A DNA stretch of 64,000 bases from Klebsiella grimontii (GCF_900200035.1 NZ_FZTC01000022.1:1-64000); one strand, 5' to 3'. Counted from the first letter of the stretch, positions 26,977-38,155 are shown. Notes: generated by a model from the sequence alone, not told the origin. Made by a program: numbers and translations.

Positions 26977-29900
26977 GTGAAGTTTTTCGCCCTCTTCATT
27001 TATCGTCCGGTGGCGACGATTCTGCTTTCGCTCGCCATTACGCTGTGCGGCATCCTCGGCTTCCGCCTGCTGCCGGTGGCGCCGCTGCCGCAGGTGGATT
27101 TCCCGGTGATCATGATCAGCGCCTCGCTGCCCGGCGCGTCGCCGGAGACCATGGCCTCGTCGGTGGCGACCCCGCTGGAGCGCTCTTTGGGGCGGATTGC
27201 CGGGGTCAATGAGATGACCTCCTCCAGCTCGCTCGGCAGTACGCGAATCATTCTCGAATTCAACTTTGACCGCGATATCAACGGCGCGGCCCGTGACGTG
27301 CAGGCGGCGATTAACGCCGCGCAAAGCCTGCTGCCGAGCGGCATGCCGAGCCGTCCGACCTACCGCAAAGCCAACCCGTCCGACGCGCCGATCATGATCC
27401 TCACCCTCACCTCGGATACCTGGTCCCAGGGTGAGCTGTACGACTTCGCCTCTACCCAGCTGGCGCAGACCCTTGCCCAGATTGACGGCGTCGGCGACGT
27501 TGACGTCGGCGGCAGTTCGCTGCCCGCGGTGCGCGTCGACCTCAACCCGCAGGCGCTGTTTAACCAGGGCGTGTCGCTGGACGCGGTGCGAACCGCCATC
27601 AGCAACGCCAACGTGCGTAGACCGCAGGGGGCGCTGGAAGACGCGACCCACCGCTGGCAGGTAGCGACCAACGACGAGCTGAAGACCGCCGCCGAATACC
27701 AGCCGCTGATCGTGCACTACAATAACGGCGCGGCGGTGCGCCTCGGCGACGTCGCCAACGTCACCGATTCGGTGCAGGACGTGCGCAACGCCGGGATGAC
27801 TAACGCCAAACCGGCGATTTTGCTGATGATCCGCAAGCTGCCGGAAGCCAATATCATTGAGACGGTGGACAGCATTCGCGCCCGCCTGCCGGAGCTGCAG
27901 CGCACCATCCCGGCCTCAGTCGATCTGCAGATCGCCCAGGACCGTTCGCCGACCATCCGCGCCTCGCTGGAGGAAGTCGAGCAAACGCTGGTGATTTCGG
28001 TGGCGCTGGTGATCCTCGTGGTCTTCCTGTTCCTGCGCTCAGGGCGCGCGACGCTGATCCCGGCGGTGGCCGTTCCGGTATCGCTGATCGGCACCTTCGC
28101 CGCTATGTACCTGTGCGGTTTCAGCCTCAACAACCTGTCGCTGATGGCGCTGACCATCGCCACCGGCTTCGTGGTCGATGACGCCATCGTGGTGCTGGAG
28201 AATATTTCCCGCCATCTCGAAGCCGGCATGAAGCCGCTGCAGGCCGCGCTGCAGGGGAGCCGGGAAGTCGGCTTTACCGTCCTGTCGATGAGCCTGTCGC
28301 TGGTGGCGGTGTTCCTGCCGCTGCTGCTGATGGGCGGCCTGCCGGGAAGGCTGCTGCGCGAATTCGCCGTCACCCTGTCGGTGGCGATCGGCATCTCGCT
28401 GGCGGTCTCTCTGACCCTGACGCCGATGATGTGCGGCTGGCTGCTGAAAAGCGGCAAGCCCCACCAGCCGACGCGCAAGCGCGGGTTTGGCCGCCTGCTG
28501 GTGGCGATTCAGGGCGGCTACGGTAAGTCGCTGAAGTGGGTGCTGAAGCACAGCCGCTTAACCGGCCTGGTGCTGCTCGGCACCATCGCGCTAAGCGTCT
28601 GGCTCTATATCTCGATTCCCAAAACCTTCTTCCCCGAGCAGGACACCGGGGTGCTGATGGGCGGCATCCAGGCGGACCAGAGCATCTCGTTCCAGGCGAT
28701 GCGCGGCAAGCTGGAGGACTTTATGAAGATCATTCGTGAAGATCCGGCGGTAGACAACGTCACCGGTTTTACCGGCGGCTCGCGGGTCAACAGCGGGATG
28801 ATGTTTATCACCCTGAAGCCGCGCGATGAGCGCCATGAGACGGCGCAGCAGATTATCGATCGACTGCGCAAAAAGCTGGCGAAGGAGCCGGGGGCCAACC
28901 TGTTCCTGATGGCGGTACAGGATATCCGCGTCGGCGGTCGTCAGGCCAACGCCAGCTATCAGTACACCCTGCTGTCAGACGACCTCGCGGCGCTGCGGGA
29001 ATGGGAGCCGAAAATCCGCAAAACGCTGGCGGCGCTGCCGGAGCTGGCGGACGTTAACTCCGACAGTCAGAATAACGGCGCGGAGATGGACCTGATCTAC
29101 GATCGCGATACCATGTCGCGGCTCGGCATCAGCGTGCAGGACGCCAACAATCTGCTGAACAACGCCTTCGGCCAGCGGCAGATCTCCACCATCTACCAGC
29201 CGCTGAACCAGTATAAAGTGGTGATGCAGGTCGACCCGGTCTACACCCAGGACGTCAGCGCCCTCGATAAGATGTTTGTGATCAACAGCGAAGACAAGCC
29301 GATTCCGCTTGCTTATTTCGCGAAATGGCAGCCGGCCAACGCGCCGCTGTCGGTGAATCACCAGGGACTCTCGGCGGCATCGACCATCTCCTTTAACCTG
29401 CCTACCGGCAAGTCGCTGTCGGAAGCCAGTGACGCCATCAACCGGGCGATGACCCAGATTGGCGTGCCGTCCAGCGTACGCGGGTCGTTCGCCGGGACCG
29501 CGCAGGTGTTCCAGGAGACCATGAACTCGCAGGTGATCCTGATCCTGGCGGCCATCGCCACGGTCTATATCGTGCTGGGGATCCTCTATGAGAGCTACGT
29601 TCATCCGCTGACCATTCTGTCGACCATTCCGTCCGCCGGCGTCGGCGCGCTGCTGGCGCTGGAGCTTTTCGATGCCCCGTTCAGCCTAATCGCGCTCATC
29701 GGGATTATGCTATTAATTGGTATCGTGAAGAAAAACGCCATCATGATGGTCGATTTCGCCCTTGAGGCGCAGCGCAACGGCAACCTGCCGCCGGAAGAGG
29801 CCATCTTCCAGGCCTGTCTGCTGCGTTTCCGGCCGATAATGATGACCACCCTGGCGGCGCTGTTCGGCGCGCTGCCGCTGGTGCTCTCCGGCGGCGATGG

Positions 29901-30054
29901 ATCCGAGCTGCGCCAGCCGCTGGGGATTACCATTGTCGGCGGTCTGGTGATGAGTCAGCTGTTGACCCTGTACACCACGCCGGTGGTCTATCTGTTCTTC
30001 GATCGTCTGCGGCTGCGTTTTTCGCGAAAAGTCCATCAACCGGTAAGCGAATAA
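26977..30054 (+). CDS. mdtC: MdtC, RND multidrug efflux transporter subunit
   Basis: A 1025-residue RND transporter, paralogue of MdtB and its obligatory partner. It has the TM4 proton-relay motif ([20 protein letters not shown]) and the C-terminal [18 protein letters not shown]. Translation starts at GTG immediately after the mdtB stop codon, the start used for this family. One base separates its stop from the mdtD ATG. Confidence 0.97.
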   Translation: MKFFALFIYRPVATILLSLAITLCGILGFRLLPVAPLPQVDFPVIMISASLPGASPETMASSVATPLERSLGRIAGVNEMTSSSSLGSTRIILEFNFDRDINGAARDVQAAINAAQSLLPSGMPSRPTYRKANPSDAPIMILTLTSDTWSQGELYDFASTQLAQTLAQIDGVGDVDVGGSSLPAVRVDLNPQALFNQGVSLDAVRTAISNANVRRPQGALEDATHRWQVATNDELKTAAEYQPLIVHYNNGAAVRLGDVANVTDSVQDVRNAGMTNAKPAILLMIRKLPEANIIETVDSIRARLPELQRTIPASVDLQIAQDRSPTIRASLEEVEQTLVISVALVILVVFLFLRSGRATLIPAVAVPVSLIGTFAAMYLCGFSLNNLSLMALTIATGFVVDDAIVVLENISRHLEAGMKPLQAALQGSREVGFTVLSMSLSLVAVFLPLLLMGGLPGRLLREFAVTLSVAIGISLAVSLTLTPMMCGWLLKSGKPHQPTRKRGFGRLLVAIQGGYGKSLKWVLKHSRLTGLVLLGTIALSVWLYISIPKTFFPEQDTGVLMGGIQADQSISFQAMRGKLEDFMKIIREDPAVDNVTGFTGGSRVNSGMMFITLKPRDERHETAQQIIDRLRKKLAKEPGANLFLMAVQDIRVGGRQANASYQYTLLSDDLAALREWEPKIRKTLAALPELADVNSDSQNNGAEMDLIYDRDTMSRLGISVQDANNLLNNAFGQRQISTIYQPLNQYKVVMQVDPVYTQDVSALDKMFVINSEDKPIPLAYFAKWQPANAPLSVNHQGLSAASTISFNLPTGKSLSEASDAINRAMTQIGVPSSVRGSFAGTAQVFQETMNSQVILILAAIATVYIVLGILYESYVHPLTILSTIPSAGVGALLALELFDAPFSLIALIGIMLLIGIVKKNAIMMVDFALEAQRNGNLPPEEAIFQACLLRFRPIMMTTLAALFGALPLVLSGGDGSELRQPLGITIVGGLVMSQLLTLYTTPVVYLFFDRLRLRFSRKVHQPVSE

Positions 30055-30055
30055 C

Positions 30056-31471
30056 ATGACAGACCTCCCCTCCAGCGTGCGCTGGCAGCTATGGATAGTG
30101 GCCTTCGGCTTCTTTATGCAGGCGCTGGATACCACTATCGTTAACACCGCTCTCCCCTCGATGGCGAAAAGCCTTGGGGAGAGCCCGCTGCATATGCATA
30201 TGGTTATCGTCTCCTATGTCCTGACGGTAGCGGTGATGCTGCCCGCCAGCGGCTGGCTGGCGGACCGCGTTGGGGTACGCAATATCTTTTTCTGCGCCAT
30301 CGTGCTGTTTACCGCCGGCTCCCTGTTCTGCGCCCAGGCCGCTACCCTCGATGGGTTAATACTCGCCCGCGTGCTGCAGGGCGTCGGCGGCGCGATGATG
30401 GTTCCCGTGGGCCGCCTGACGGTGATGAAAATCGTCCCGCGCAGCCAATATATGGCAGCGATGACCTTCGTCACCCTACCCGGCCAGGTGGGCCCGCTGC
30501 TCGGCCCGGCTCTCGGCGGAATGCTGGTGGAGTACGCCTCGTGGCACTGGATCTTTCTGATCAACATTCCGGTCGGTATTGTCGGCGCCATCGCCACGCT
30601 GTGCCTGATGCCCAACTACACCCTGCAAACCCGCCGCTTCGATCTCTTCGGCTTTGTTTTGCTGGCCGCCGGGATGGCGACGCTGACCCTGGCGCTGGAC
30701 GGCAACAAAGGGCTCGGGATCTCTCCCCTGTGGCTGGCGGGGCTGGTGGCGGTCGGCGTGGCGTCCATTCTGTACTATTTGCGGCACGCGCGCGGCAACC
30801 GCAACGCGCTGTTTAGCCTTAAGCTATTCAACAACCGCACCTTTTCGCTCGGCCTTGGCGGCAGCTTCGCCGGGCGCATCGGCAGCGGTATGCTGCCGTT
30901 TATGACCCCGGTGTTTTTACAGATTGGCCTCGGCTTTACGCCGTTCCACGCCGGTCTGATGATGATCCCGATGGTGCTCGGCAGCATGGGGATGAAGCGC
31001 ATCGTAGTCCAGGTGGTCAACCGCTTCGGCTACCGTCGGGTGCTGGTGGCCTCGACGATCGGCCTCGCGCTGGTCAGCCTGCTGTTCATGGCCGTCGCCC
31101 TCGCGGGCTGGTACTGGCTGCTGCCGGTGGTGCTGTTTATGCAGGGGATGATCAACGCCAGCCGCTTTTCCTCTATGAATACGCTGACCCTGAAAGACCT
31201 GCCCGACGATCTGGCCAGCAGCGGCAACAGCCTGCTGTCGATGGTCATGCAGCTGTCGATGAGTATCGGCGTGACCGTCGCCGGCATGCTGCTGGGTTTC
31301 TACGGCCAGCAGCATATCAGCGCCGATGCGCCGACCACGCACCAGGTCTTTCTCTATACCTACTTAAGCATGGCGGTGGTTATCGCGCTGCCCGCGCTGA
31401 TTTTTGCCCGCGTACCGGACGACACCACGGTCAATACCGTGATTCGTCGCCGTAAAAGGAGTGAGTCTTGA
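30056..31471 (+). CDS. mdtD: MdtD, MFS transporter of the DHA2 type
   Basis: A 471-residue major-facilitator protein with 14 predicted helices. Family marks are [19 protein letters not shown] in helix 1, [12 protein letters not shown] in the first loop and [13 protein letters not shown]. It belongs to the operon but is not part of the MdtABC pump; the E. coli protein has been proposed to export iron-citrate. Its stop overlaps the baeS TTG start (TTGA). Confidence 0.95.
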   Translation: MTDLPSSVRWQLWIVAFGFFMQALDTTIVNTALPSMAKSLGESPLHMHMVIVSYVLTVAVMLPASGWLADRVGVRNIFFCAIVLFTAGSLFCAQAATLDGLILARVLQGVGGAMMVPVGRLTVMKIVPRSQYMAAMTFVTLPGQVGPLLGPALGGMLVEYASWHWIFLINIPVGIVGAIATLCLMPNYTLQTRRFDLFGFVLLAAGMATLTLALDGNKGLGISPLWLAGLVAVGVASILYYLRHARGNRNALFSLKLFNNRTFSLGLGGSFAGRIGSGMLPFMTPVFLQIGLGFTPFHAGLMMIPMVLGSMGMKRIVVQVVNRFGYRRVLVASTIGLALVSLLFMAVALAGWYWLLPVVLFMQGMINASRFSSMNTLTLKDLPDDLASSGNSLLSMVMQLSMSIGVTVAGMLLGFYGQQHISADAPTTHQVFLYTYLSMAVVIALPALIFARVPDDTTVNTVIRRRKRSES

Positions 31472-33003
31472 AGTTCTGGCGTCCCGGCATTACCGGCAAG
31501 CTGTTTATCGCGATCCTCGCCACCTGCATCGTGCTGCTGATCAGCATGCACTGGGCGGTGCGCATCAGCTTTGAACGCGGGTTTATCGACTATATCAAAC
31601 GCGGCAATGAACAGCGGCTGACGATGCTCGGCGATGCCCTGAGCGAGCAGTATGCCCAGCACGGCAGCTGGACGTTCCTGCGCAACAACGACCGCTTTAT
31701 TTTCCAGCTGCTGAAAACCTTTGAACGCGACAACGACGACCGCTCGCCGCCGGGCCGCGGTATGGGTCATGGTCCGAGAGATGAGCCGCACGGTGGCCCC
31801 GGCCCCGAAGAGATGCCGCCGGATGCCGCGCCGGACCGGCCGCTCGACGGTCCGCGCGGCGATCGTGGCGATCGCGGTCCCGGCCCCGATATGCCTCCCC
31901 ACGGCTGGCGCACCATGTTCTGGGTGGTCGATCAAAAAGGGCGCGTGCTGGTGGGCCCGCGCGAGCGCGTGCCGCAGGACGGGACCCGGCGCAGTATTAT
32001 GGTCGACGGCGTTGAGGTTGGCGCGGTCATCGCCTCGCCGGTTGAACGCCTGACGCGCAATACCGATATCAACTTCGACCGCCAGCAGAAGCGCACCAGC
32101 TGGCTGATTGTCGCCCTCGCCACGCTGCTGGCGGCGCTGGCCACCTTCCCGCTGGCGCGCGGCCTGCTCGCGCCGGTCAAACGACTGGTTGATGGGACGC
32201 ACCGTCTGGCGGCCGGGGATTTTTCCACCCGCGTCGCCGCCACCAGCAGCGATGAGCTAGGGCGTCTGGCCAAAGATTTTAACCAGCTGGCCAGCACCCT
32301 TGAGCGCAACCAGCAGATGCGCCGGGACCTGATGGCCGATATCTCCCACGAGCTGCGCACGCCGCTGGCGGTGCTGCGCGGCGAGCTGGAGGCGATTCAG
32401 GATGGGATCAGGAAATTCACCCCGGATTCCATCGCCTCCCTGCAGGCGGAGGTCGCCACCCTGACCAAACTGGTCGATGATTTGCACCAGCTGTCGATGT
32501 CCGATGAAGGCGCCCTCTCCTATCAGAAAAGCGCGGTGGATATCATCAACCTGCTGGAGGTCGCCGCCGGCGCGTTTCGCGAACGCTTCGCCAGCCGCGG
32601 ACTGTCGATCGGCGTTTCGCTGCCGGAAAGCGCGACGGTTTTCGGCGACCGGGATCGCCTGATGCAGCTTTTTAATAACCTGCTGGAAAACAGCCTGCGC
32701 TATACCGATAGCGGCGGCGGCCTGCAGATTAGCGCCAGCCAGAGCGGCGATAGGCTAATTCTCGATTTCGCCGATAGCGCCCCCGGCGTCACCGATGAAC
32801 AGCTGGAGCGGCTGGTTGAGCGTTTTTACCGTACTGAGGGGTCGCGCAATCGTGCCAGCGGCGGCTCTGGTTTAGGACTGGCGATTTGCCTTAACATCGT
32901 CGCGGCCCACGGCGGCACTTTACGTGTCGGCCATTCGCCTTTGGGCGGGGTTAGCATTAAAGTAGAGCTACCTCTGGAACGTAATTTATCGAGAGACGTA
33001 TGA
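31468..33003 (+). CDS. baeS: BaeS, envelope-stress sensor histidine kinase with an enlarged periplasmic linker
   Basis: A 511-residue kinase: helix 1 ([20 protein letters not shown]), a periplasmic sensor, helix 2 ([20 protein letters not shown]), HAMP, HisKA with [14 protein letters not shown], and HATPase_c with [14 protein letters not shown] and [14 protein letters not shown]. coli BaeS is 467 residues. The difference is a Pro/Gly/Asp-rich block at about residues 92-143 in the periplasmic domain, where E. coli has only a short KPGPG-like link. The start is TTG, overlapping the mdtD stop. BaeS phosphorylates BaeR in response to envelope damage, indole, flavonoids and metals in E. coli. Confidence 0.96.
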   Translation: MKFWRPGITGKLFIAILATCIVLLISMHWAVRISFERGFIDYIKRGNEQRLTMLGDALSEQYAQHGSWTFLRNNDRFIFQLLKTFERDNDDRSPPGRGMGHGPRDEPHGGPGPEEMPPDAAPDRPLDGPRGDRGDRGPGPDMPPHGWRTMFWVVDQKGRVLVGPRERVPQDGTRRSIMVDGVEVGAVIASPVERLTRNTDINFDRQQKRTSWLIVALATLLAALATFPLARGLLAPVKRLVDGTHRLAAGDFSTRVAATSSDELGRLAKDFNQLASTLERNQQMRRDLMADISHELRTPLAVLRGELEAIQDGIRKFTPDSIASLQAEVATLTKLVDDLHQLSMSDEGALSYQKSAVDIINLLEVAAGAFRERFASRGLSIGVSLPESATVFGDRDRLMQLFNNLLENSLRYTDSGGGLQISASQSGDRLILDFADSAPGVTDEQLERLVERFYRTEGSRNRASGGSGLGLAICLNIVAAHGGTLRVGHSPLGGVSIKVELPLERNLSRDV

Positions 33004-33722
33004 CTGAATTACCTGTTGATGAAAACACGCCACGCATTCTTATCGTGGAAGATGAGCCCAAGCTGGGTCAGCTGCTGATTGATTATCTTCAGGCGGCGGG
33101 CTATGCGCCGACGCTGATTAATCACGGCGATCGGGTTCTGCCGTACGTTCGCCAGACGCCGCCGCACCTGATCCTGCTGGATCTGATGCTGCCCGGCGCC
33201 AACGGGCTCACCCTGTGCCGGGAAATCCGCCGTTTTTCTGAGGTTCCGGTGGTGATGGTGACCGCCAAAATCGAAGAGATCGACCGCCTGCTGGGGTTAG
33301 AGATCGGCGCCGATGACTATATCTGTAAGCCCTACAGCCCGCGCGAGGTGGTGGCCCGCGTGAAGACCATTCTTCGCCGCTGCAAACCGCAGCGCGATCT
33401 GCAGGCGCTGGATGCGCAAAGCCCGCTGATTGTCGACGAGGGGCGCTTCCAGGCCTCCTGGCGCGACAAGCTGCTGGACCTCACTCCCGCCGAGTTCCGC
33501 CTGCTGAAAACCCTCTCCCAGGAGCCGGGTAAAGTCTTCTCGCGCGAGCAGCTGCTGAATCATCTGTACGATGATTACCGCGTGGTCACCGACCGAACGA
33601 TCGACAGCCATATCAAGAACCTGCGGCGTAAGCTGGAGTCGCTGGACGCCGATCAGTCGTTTATCCGCGCGGTGTACGGCGTTGGATACCGCTGGGAAGC
33701 CGACGCCTGCCGGCTGGCGTAG
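33000..33722 (+). CDS. baeR: BaeR, envelope-stress response regulator
   Basis: A 240-residue OmpR/PhoB-type regulator with phospho-acceptor Asp61 in [10 protein letters not shown], acidic pocket IVEDEPK and a C-terminal winged helix ([12 protein letters not shown] ... [15 protein letters not shown]). It starts inside the baeS stop (ATGA). It activates the mdtABCD-baeSR operon and other envelope genes in E. coli. A repeat unit follows the gene. Confidence 0.97.
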   Translation: MTELPVDENTPRILIVEDEPKLGQLLIDYLQAAGYAPTLINHGDRVLPYVRQTPPHLILLDLMLPGANGLTLCREIRRFSEVPVVMVTAKIEEIDRLLGLEIGADDYICKPYSPREVVARVKTILRRCKPQRDLQALDAQSPLIVDEGRFQASWRDKLLDLTPAEFRLLKTLSQEPGKVFSREQLLNHLYDDYRVVTDRTIDSHIKNLRRKLESLDADQSFIRAVYGVGYRWEADACRLA

Positions 33723-33777
33723 TTAGCCCCGGCTCGCGCTGCGCTTACAGGTTCACCGCCGTCCGCGGGCCGGGTAG

Positions 33778-33809
33778 CCCGGACAGGCGCGTCAAGCGCC
33801 GCCTCCGGG
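33778..33809. repeat. Single copy of the 32-bp hairpin repeat found in tandem at 54609-55020
   Basis: This is the reverse complement of the unit that starts CCCGGAGGCGGCGCTTGACG and ends CTGTCCGGG. The CCCGGA and TCCGGG ends pair, so the unit forms a hairpin. Flanking bases (GGTTCACCGCCGTC, GGGTAG) also match the spacer of the tandem array. It behaves as a dispersed REP-like element downstream of baeR. Confidence 0.8.
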
Positions 33810-34014
33810 GAAAAGCAGCGGCTGAAACCAGCAGAGAGCGGCCGCGCGATTCATGCCCTGTAAAGATTTGCCGCCCGCTGATCGCCAAAGATACCCGGCT
33901 GATATTTACTCCCCTCCCCCACGGCGCTACAATGCCCGCCCTTAATGTGGGGGCACTCCCCAACTCGCCGCACCGGGTGCGGCGAATCTGACCTGTCATC
34001 AGAACGAGAAAATC

Positions 34015-35376
34015 ATGTTTAAACCGGAACTCCTTTCCCCGGCGGGAACGCTGAAAAATATGCGTTACGCTTTCGCTTATGGCGCAGACGCCGTGTATGC
34101 GGGCCAACCGCGCTACTCGCTGCGCGTGCGTAATAACGAATTCAATCACGAAAATCTGCAGCTCGGCATCAACGAAGCCCACGCGTTGGGTAAAAAGTTC
34201 TATGTGGTAGTCAATATCGCGCCGCATAACGCCAAGCTGAAAACGTTTATTCGCGATCTGAAGCCGGTAGTGGAAATGGGGCCGGATGCGCTGATCATGT
34301 CCGATCCGGGGTTAATTATGCTGGTGCGCGAGAATTTCCCCGACATGGATATTCACCTCTCGGTACAGGCTAACGCCGTCAACTGGGCGACGGTCAAGTT
34401 CTGGCAGCAAATGGGGCTGACCCGCGTGATTCTCTCCCGCGAGCTGTCGCTGGATGAGATCGCCGAAATTCGCAGCCAGGTGCCGGAGATGGAAATTGAA
34501 ATCTTCGTTCACGGCGCGCTGTGCATGGCCTACTCTGGCCGCTGCCTGCTCTCGGGCTATATCAACAAACGCGATCCCAACCAGGGCACCTGCACCAACG
34601 CCTGCCGCTGGGAGTACAACGTTCAGGAAGGCAAAGAAGACGACGTCGGCAATATCGTTCACAAGCACGAACCGATCCCGGTGCAGAACGTCGAGCCGAC
34701 GCTGGGCATCGGCGCGCCCACGGACCAGGTGTTTATGATTGAAGAAGCCAAGCGTCCGGGCGAATATATGACCGCGTTCGAAGATGAACACGGCACCTAC
34801 ATCATGAACTCGAAAGATCTGCGCGCGATTGCCCACGTTGAGCGCCTGACCCAGATGGGCGTCCACTCGCTGAAAATCGAAGGCCGCACCAAATCACATT
34901 ACTACTGCGCCCGTACCGCTCAGGTCTACCGCAAGGCCATTGACGACGCTGCCGCAGGCAAACCGTTCGACGCCAGCCTGCTGGATACTCTGGAAAACCT
35001 CGCTCACCGTGGCTATACCGAAGGCTTTCTACGCCGCCATACCCACGATGACTACCAGAACTACGAGCACGGCTACTCCGTGTCCGAACGCCAGCAGTTC
35101 GTCGGCGAATTTACCGGCGAGCGCAAAGGCCAACTGGCCGCGGTGGCGGTGAAAAACAAATTTTCCGTCGGTGACAGCCTGGAGCTGATGACCCCGCAGG
35201 GCAACGTCAACTTTACCCTTGAGCATATGGAAAACGGCAAAGGCGAAATCATGCCGGTCGCGCCAGGCGATGGCCACACGGTATGGCTGCCCGTTCCGGA
35301 AGATATGGCGCTGCAGTATGCGCTGCTGATGCGCAATTTTGCGGGTCAGACGACCAGAAACCCACACGGAAACTAG
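34015..35376 (+). CDS. yegQ: YegQ/TrhP, U32-family tRNA hydroxylation protein
   Basis: A 453-residue U32 'peptidase'-family protein, now linked in E. coli to prephenate-dependent formation of 5-hydroxyuridine at tRNA position 34 (TrhP). The start MFKPELLSPAGTLKNMRYAFAYGADAVYAGQP and the cysteine cluster region (CMAYSGRCLLSGY, GTCTNACRWEY) are characteristic; these cysteines are thought to bind an iron-sulfur cluster. It is a single gene and is followed, as in E. coli, by the CyaR small RNA. Confidence 0.96.
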   Translation: MFKPELLSPAGTLKNMRYAFAYGADAVYAGQPRYSLRVRNNEFNHENLQLGINEAHALGKKFYVVVNIAPHNAKLKTFIRDLKPVVEMGPDALIMSDPGLIMLVRENFPDMDIHLSVQANAVNWATVKFWQQMGLTRVILSRELSLDEIAEIRSQVPEMEIEIFVHGALCMAYSGRCLLSGYINKRDPNQGTCTNACRWEYNVQEGKEDDVGNIVHKHEPIPVQNVEPTLGIGAPTDQVFMIEEAKRPGEYMTAFEDEHGTYIMNSKDLRAIAHVERLTQMGVHSLKIEGRTKSHYYCARTAQVYRKAIDDAAAGKPFDASLLDTLENLAHRGYTEGFLRRHTHDDYQNYEHGYSVSERQQFVGEFTGERKGQLAAVAVKNKFSVGDSLELMTPQGNVNFTLEHMENGKGEIMPVAPGDGHTVWLPVPEDMALQYALLMRNFAGQTTRNPHGN

Positions 35377-35410
35377 TTAATCGGGGTTATTTTTTCACGA
35401 TGTAAAGATA

Positions 35411-35453
35411 TTAGAAACGGATCACATACCGTTTCGTTCAAAGCAGATATCAT
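35411..35453 (+). promoter_or_regulatory. CyaR promoter with a CRP-like site
   Basis: TTAGA-N6-TCACA (35411-35426) resembles a CRP site with one perfect half. Its centre is about 42 bases before the first base of CyaR, as for a class II CRP promoter, and TATCAT (35448-35453) is placed as the -10 element. E. coli cyaR is known to be activated by CRP-cAMP. Confidence 0.6.
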
Positions 35454-35460
35454 CCATTTC

Positions 35461-35547
35461 GCTGAAAAACATAACCCATAAATGCTAGCTGTACCAGGAA
35501 CCACCTCCTTAGCCTGCGTAATCTCCCTTACGCGGGCTTATTTTTTT
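35461..35547 (+). ncRNA. cyaR: CyaR (RyeE) Hfq-dependent small RNA
   Basis: The sequence begins GCTGAAAAACATAACCCATA, continues with the conserved single-stranded seed around CCAGGAACCACCTCCTTAG and ends in a GC stem (GCCTGCG ... CGCGGGC) with a run of seven T, an Hfq-type terminator. It is almost identical to remembered E. coli CyaR, with one fewer A before TGCTAGC and compensating C/G changes in the terminator stem. CyaR represses ompX, nadE, luxS and others by pairing near ribosome-binding sites. Its place just after yegQ is conserved. Confidence 0.95.
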
Positions 35548-35620
35548 ATCTCTCCCCCATCCTTCCCTTTCTTCATGCGGTACACTTTATGCATTACTGA
35601 GCAACAAAGGTCCCCTGATA

Positions 35621-36514
35621 ATGTCCACGTTTCCAGCCAGCTTACTGATTCTGAATGGCAAAGGCGCCAATGAACCGTCGCTACGAGAGGCGGTTAAATT
35701 GTTACGCGACGAAGGAATTGATATTCACGTCCGCGTGACCTGGGAAAAAGGCGATGCCGCTCGGTTTATCGATGAGGCCCTGAAGCTGAATGTCGAAACG
35801 GTGATTGCCGGCGGCGGCGATGGCACCATCAATGAAGTGGCGACGGCGCTGGTCGAGCGCGACGGCGATATGGCGCTGGGAATTTTACCGCTGGGCACGG
35901 CGAACGACTTCGCTACCAGCGTCGGTATCCCCCAGGAATTGGCCAGCGCCCTGAAGCTGGCCATTGTTGGCCGCGACGTGGCGATAGATATTGCGCGGGT
36001 TAATGATAAGACCGGTTTTATTAATATGGCCACCGGCGGCTTTGGCACCCGAATCACGACCGAAACCCCGGAGAAACTCAAGGCCGCGCTCGGCGGCGTC
36101 TCTTATTTAATCCACGGCCTGATGCGTATGGACGCGCTCAAACCGGACCGCTGCGAAATCCGCGGCGAGAACTTTCACTGGCACGGCGATGCGCTGGTCA
36201 TCGGCATCGGCAACGGACGCCAGGCCGGAGGCGGCCAGCAGCTGTGCCCGGAAGCGTTAATTAACGACGGCCTGCTGCACCTGCGCATCTTCACCGGCGA
36301 AGAGCTGATCCCTACGCTGTTCAGCACCCTCGCCAATCCGGAAAACTCACCGAATATTATCGACGGCGTCTCATCGTGGTTTGAGATAACCGCTCCCCAT
36401 GAGATGACGTTTAACCTCGACGGCGAACCGCTAACCGGTAAAACCTTCCGGATGGAGCTCTTACCGGCCGCGCTGCGCTGCCGACTGCCGCCCGACTGCC
36501 CGCTGTTACGCTAA
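35621..36514 (+). CDS. yegS: YegS, lipid kinase of the diacylglycerol-kinase family
   Basis: A 297-residue DAGK/sphingosine-kinase-fold enzyme with the nucleotide motif [14 protein letters not shown] and [16 protein letters not shown], and a C-terminal beta-sandwich domain. E. coli YegS phosphorylates phosphatidylglycerol in vitro. It is a monocistronic unit; its stop codon directly abuts the stop of the convergent FidL-like gene. Confidence 0.95.
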   Translation: MSTFPASLLILNGKGANEPSLREAVKLLRDEGIDIHVRVTWEKGDAARFIDEALKLNVETVIAGGGDGTINEVATALVERDGDMALGILPLGTANDFATSVGIPQELASALKLAIVGRDVAIDIARVNDKTGFINMATGGFGTRITTETPEKLKAALGGVSYLIHGLMRMDALKPDRCEIRGENFHWHGDALVIGIGNGRQAGGGQQLCPEALINDGLLHLRIFTGEELIPTLFSTLANPENSPNIIDGVSSWFEITAPHEMTFNLDGEPLTGKTFRMELLPAALRCRLPPDCPLLR

Positions 36515-36985
36515 TCAGGCTTCGCAAAGTAAAGACGGCGCCCGGCTGGTATACAGCAGCCGGGTACGCTCGTTAAGCCGCTGGATGTTCAGGTAAAACG
36601 GCACCTGCGGCTGCAGGAAAAACGAGGGCAGGATGCGCTTTATGTGCTCCTCCTGCTCGGTCTCGCCGATGCTGGCCGAGACGGTTTCTGAACGCAGGAA
36701 GTAGTGCCGGCCGTCGCGGGTAAAGCTAAACCAGATGTTCTGATTAATAGTAAACGACTCGCCCTGCGGCGGCGTAATTTCCCCGCGAACAATCACCAGC
36801 CCGCGGCTGCTATCAAATACATAGCGTAACGAAATATCGCCCTGGTAACCTGCGCTAAATAGCCGCAGCTCCCCGCTACACTGAAAATGGTTGCGCTGCC
36901 AGTATTGCCAGGATTTTATTGCTACCCCAGTTAATATGCCGATAAATACGATAGTGATTAACCAGTTAATTTCACGCCGGCGCAT
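36515..36985 (-). CDS. FidL-like membrane protein
   Basis: A 156-residue protein with one N-terminal membrane helix (INWLITIVFIGILTGVAIKS) and a periplasmic domain rich in beta structure with a single Cys shortly after the helix (HFQCSGELRLFSAG). This is the layout of FidL-like proteins, which in Salmonella accompany the ToxR-like regulator MarT. The start overlaps the end of the upstream regulator by 14 bases and has AAGGAGG, so the two are coupled. It probably modulates or stabilises the regulator, by analogy with ToxR/ToxS; this is inference. Confidence 0.68.
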   Translation of the reverse strand: MRRREINWLITIVFIGILTGVAIKSWQYWQRNHFQCSGELRLFSAGYQGDISLRYVFDSSRGLVIVRGEITPPQGESFTINQNIWFSFTRDGRHYFLRSETVSASIGETEQEEHIKRILPSFFLQPQVPFYLNIQRLNERTRLLYTSRAPSLLCEA

Positions 36986-37778
36986 TGACTACCTCCTTAA
37001 TGTAATATTTGGTGAGGCATTGATTATCACGCCATTGACTAAATTTTTGCTGACAGCTAATCACCGAAACGCGGGCTCCCCCAGGATAAAGCGTCAAATA
37101 AATCCACGAATATTTTTCACAATCAAATTTGCTACGATTGATAAAAGTCGTATGCCGAACGTGATCTACCACATCATTATTGGCAAAAAAATGACATTGT
37201 TGCGAAAATTTAGCATTAATGGGCACATAACTTTGCAAATAAGAGTCGAATTCTGTGTACCACGCAACAAAACCGCCCACCAGACAGCTCAACAGCGCCG
37301 CAAGCCCCCACAGAAGAGAGCTTCGCGGCCTTAACCGCTTTTTTCCCGGCACACTCGCAGCAGCGACCTCCTTATGCCCAGGCTCGTCAACGTGCGGGCG
37401 TTGTTCCTCCGCGACCGGCGTCTTTTCCGCCTCGTCCGGCTGAAATTCCGTCATCGTTAATGTCGCCTCCAGCCTGACGCCCACTCTCGGCACCGTAATA
37501 ATAATATCTTCCTCGACGCCCAGTTCCTTAAATGCGCGGCGCAGCAGGGAAATATTCTGATAGAAACCGTTGCTGGTCACCTGGGCACCATGCTTTATCC
37601 ACACTTCCTCGAAAAAGGTTTCACGGGCTACGTTTTTGCCATCCTGCTGAATAAGCAGCAACAGGCAGCGACTGGCCGGCATATTTAATGATACCGCTTT
37701 CGTCTCGTCAGCAATGAGTATTAAAACGCTACGTTGCGGAGTAAATTCCACTATTCCATTAATCGTATATTTTTCCAT
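36972..37778 (-). CDS. MarT/ToxR-like membrane-bound winged-helix regulator
   Basis: A 268-residue protein with a cytoplasmic OmpR-type winged helix (residues about 1-105, with PASRCLLLLIQQ, EVWIKHG and QNISLLRRAFKELG), a charged linker, one membrane helix (LLWGLAALLSCLVGGFVAWY) and a periplasmic domain with four cysteines (CHFF, FDCEKY, ISCQQ, NQCLTK) that may form disulfides. There is no receiver domain. Such proteins control adhesins or acid/virulence genes directly from the membrane. Its regulon is not evident; no fimbrial or adhesin gene is adjacent. Confidence 0.78.
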   Translation of the reverse strand: MEKYTINGIVEFTPQRSVLILIADETKAVSLNMPASRCLLLLIQQDGKNVARETFFEEVWIKHGAQVTSNGFYQNISLLRRAFKELGVEEDIIITVPRVGVRLEATLTMTEFQPDEAEKTPVAEEQRPHVDEPGHKEVAAASVPGKKRLRPRSSLLWGLAALLSCLVGGFVAWYTEFDSYLQSYVPINAKFSQQCHFFANNDVVDHVRHTTFINRSKFDCEKYSWIYLTLYPGGARVSVISCQQKFSQWRDNQCLTKYYIKEVVNAPA

Positions 37779-38155
37779 CCTGTTCCCTGAGCGTGGTAAT
37801 CATGTGGATGAGCGGCATGGGTACCGTATTTTAAATACGATAATCCTCCATGACGGAGATGACAGCTTAAGATTTTTCGCAAGCGAGTTTACTCTATTAC
37901 TCAGCGGATCTGGAGGCACAATACGCAGTTTTTCCTTGCTATTAACAAGGTTTAAGCGAATTTACAGAAGGGATGATTATGCAATTTAAACAGAAAATGG
38001 TCGTTTATGTCATTAAAAACCATAAATATAAATTATAGTTTCACGAAATTTCATTTATACGAAAGATATAATCATTTTAGATCTAAACACCACTTTTACA
38101 TTAATATACGATATTTATAACTATAAATACATATAATTTCAATGTTTTATCTAAA
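37779..38155. other. AT-rich intergenic region upstream of the MarT-like gene
   Basis: No ORF is supported. The stretch 37960-38155 is far richer in A and T than the window average, typical of H-NS-bound DNA. A perfect palindrome CGTATTT-T-AAATACG (37825-37839) stands about 47 bases before the MarT-like start and could be its operator. Confidence 0.5.

Noticed and set aside
25573-27717. Long minus-strand frames (about 280-316 codons) across mdtB and mdtC
   Set aside because: They lie fully opposite well-conserved RND transporter genes, and their His/Arg/Gly-rich composition is typical of shadow frames.
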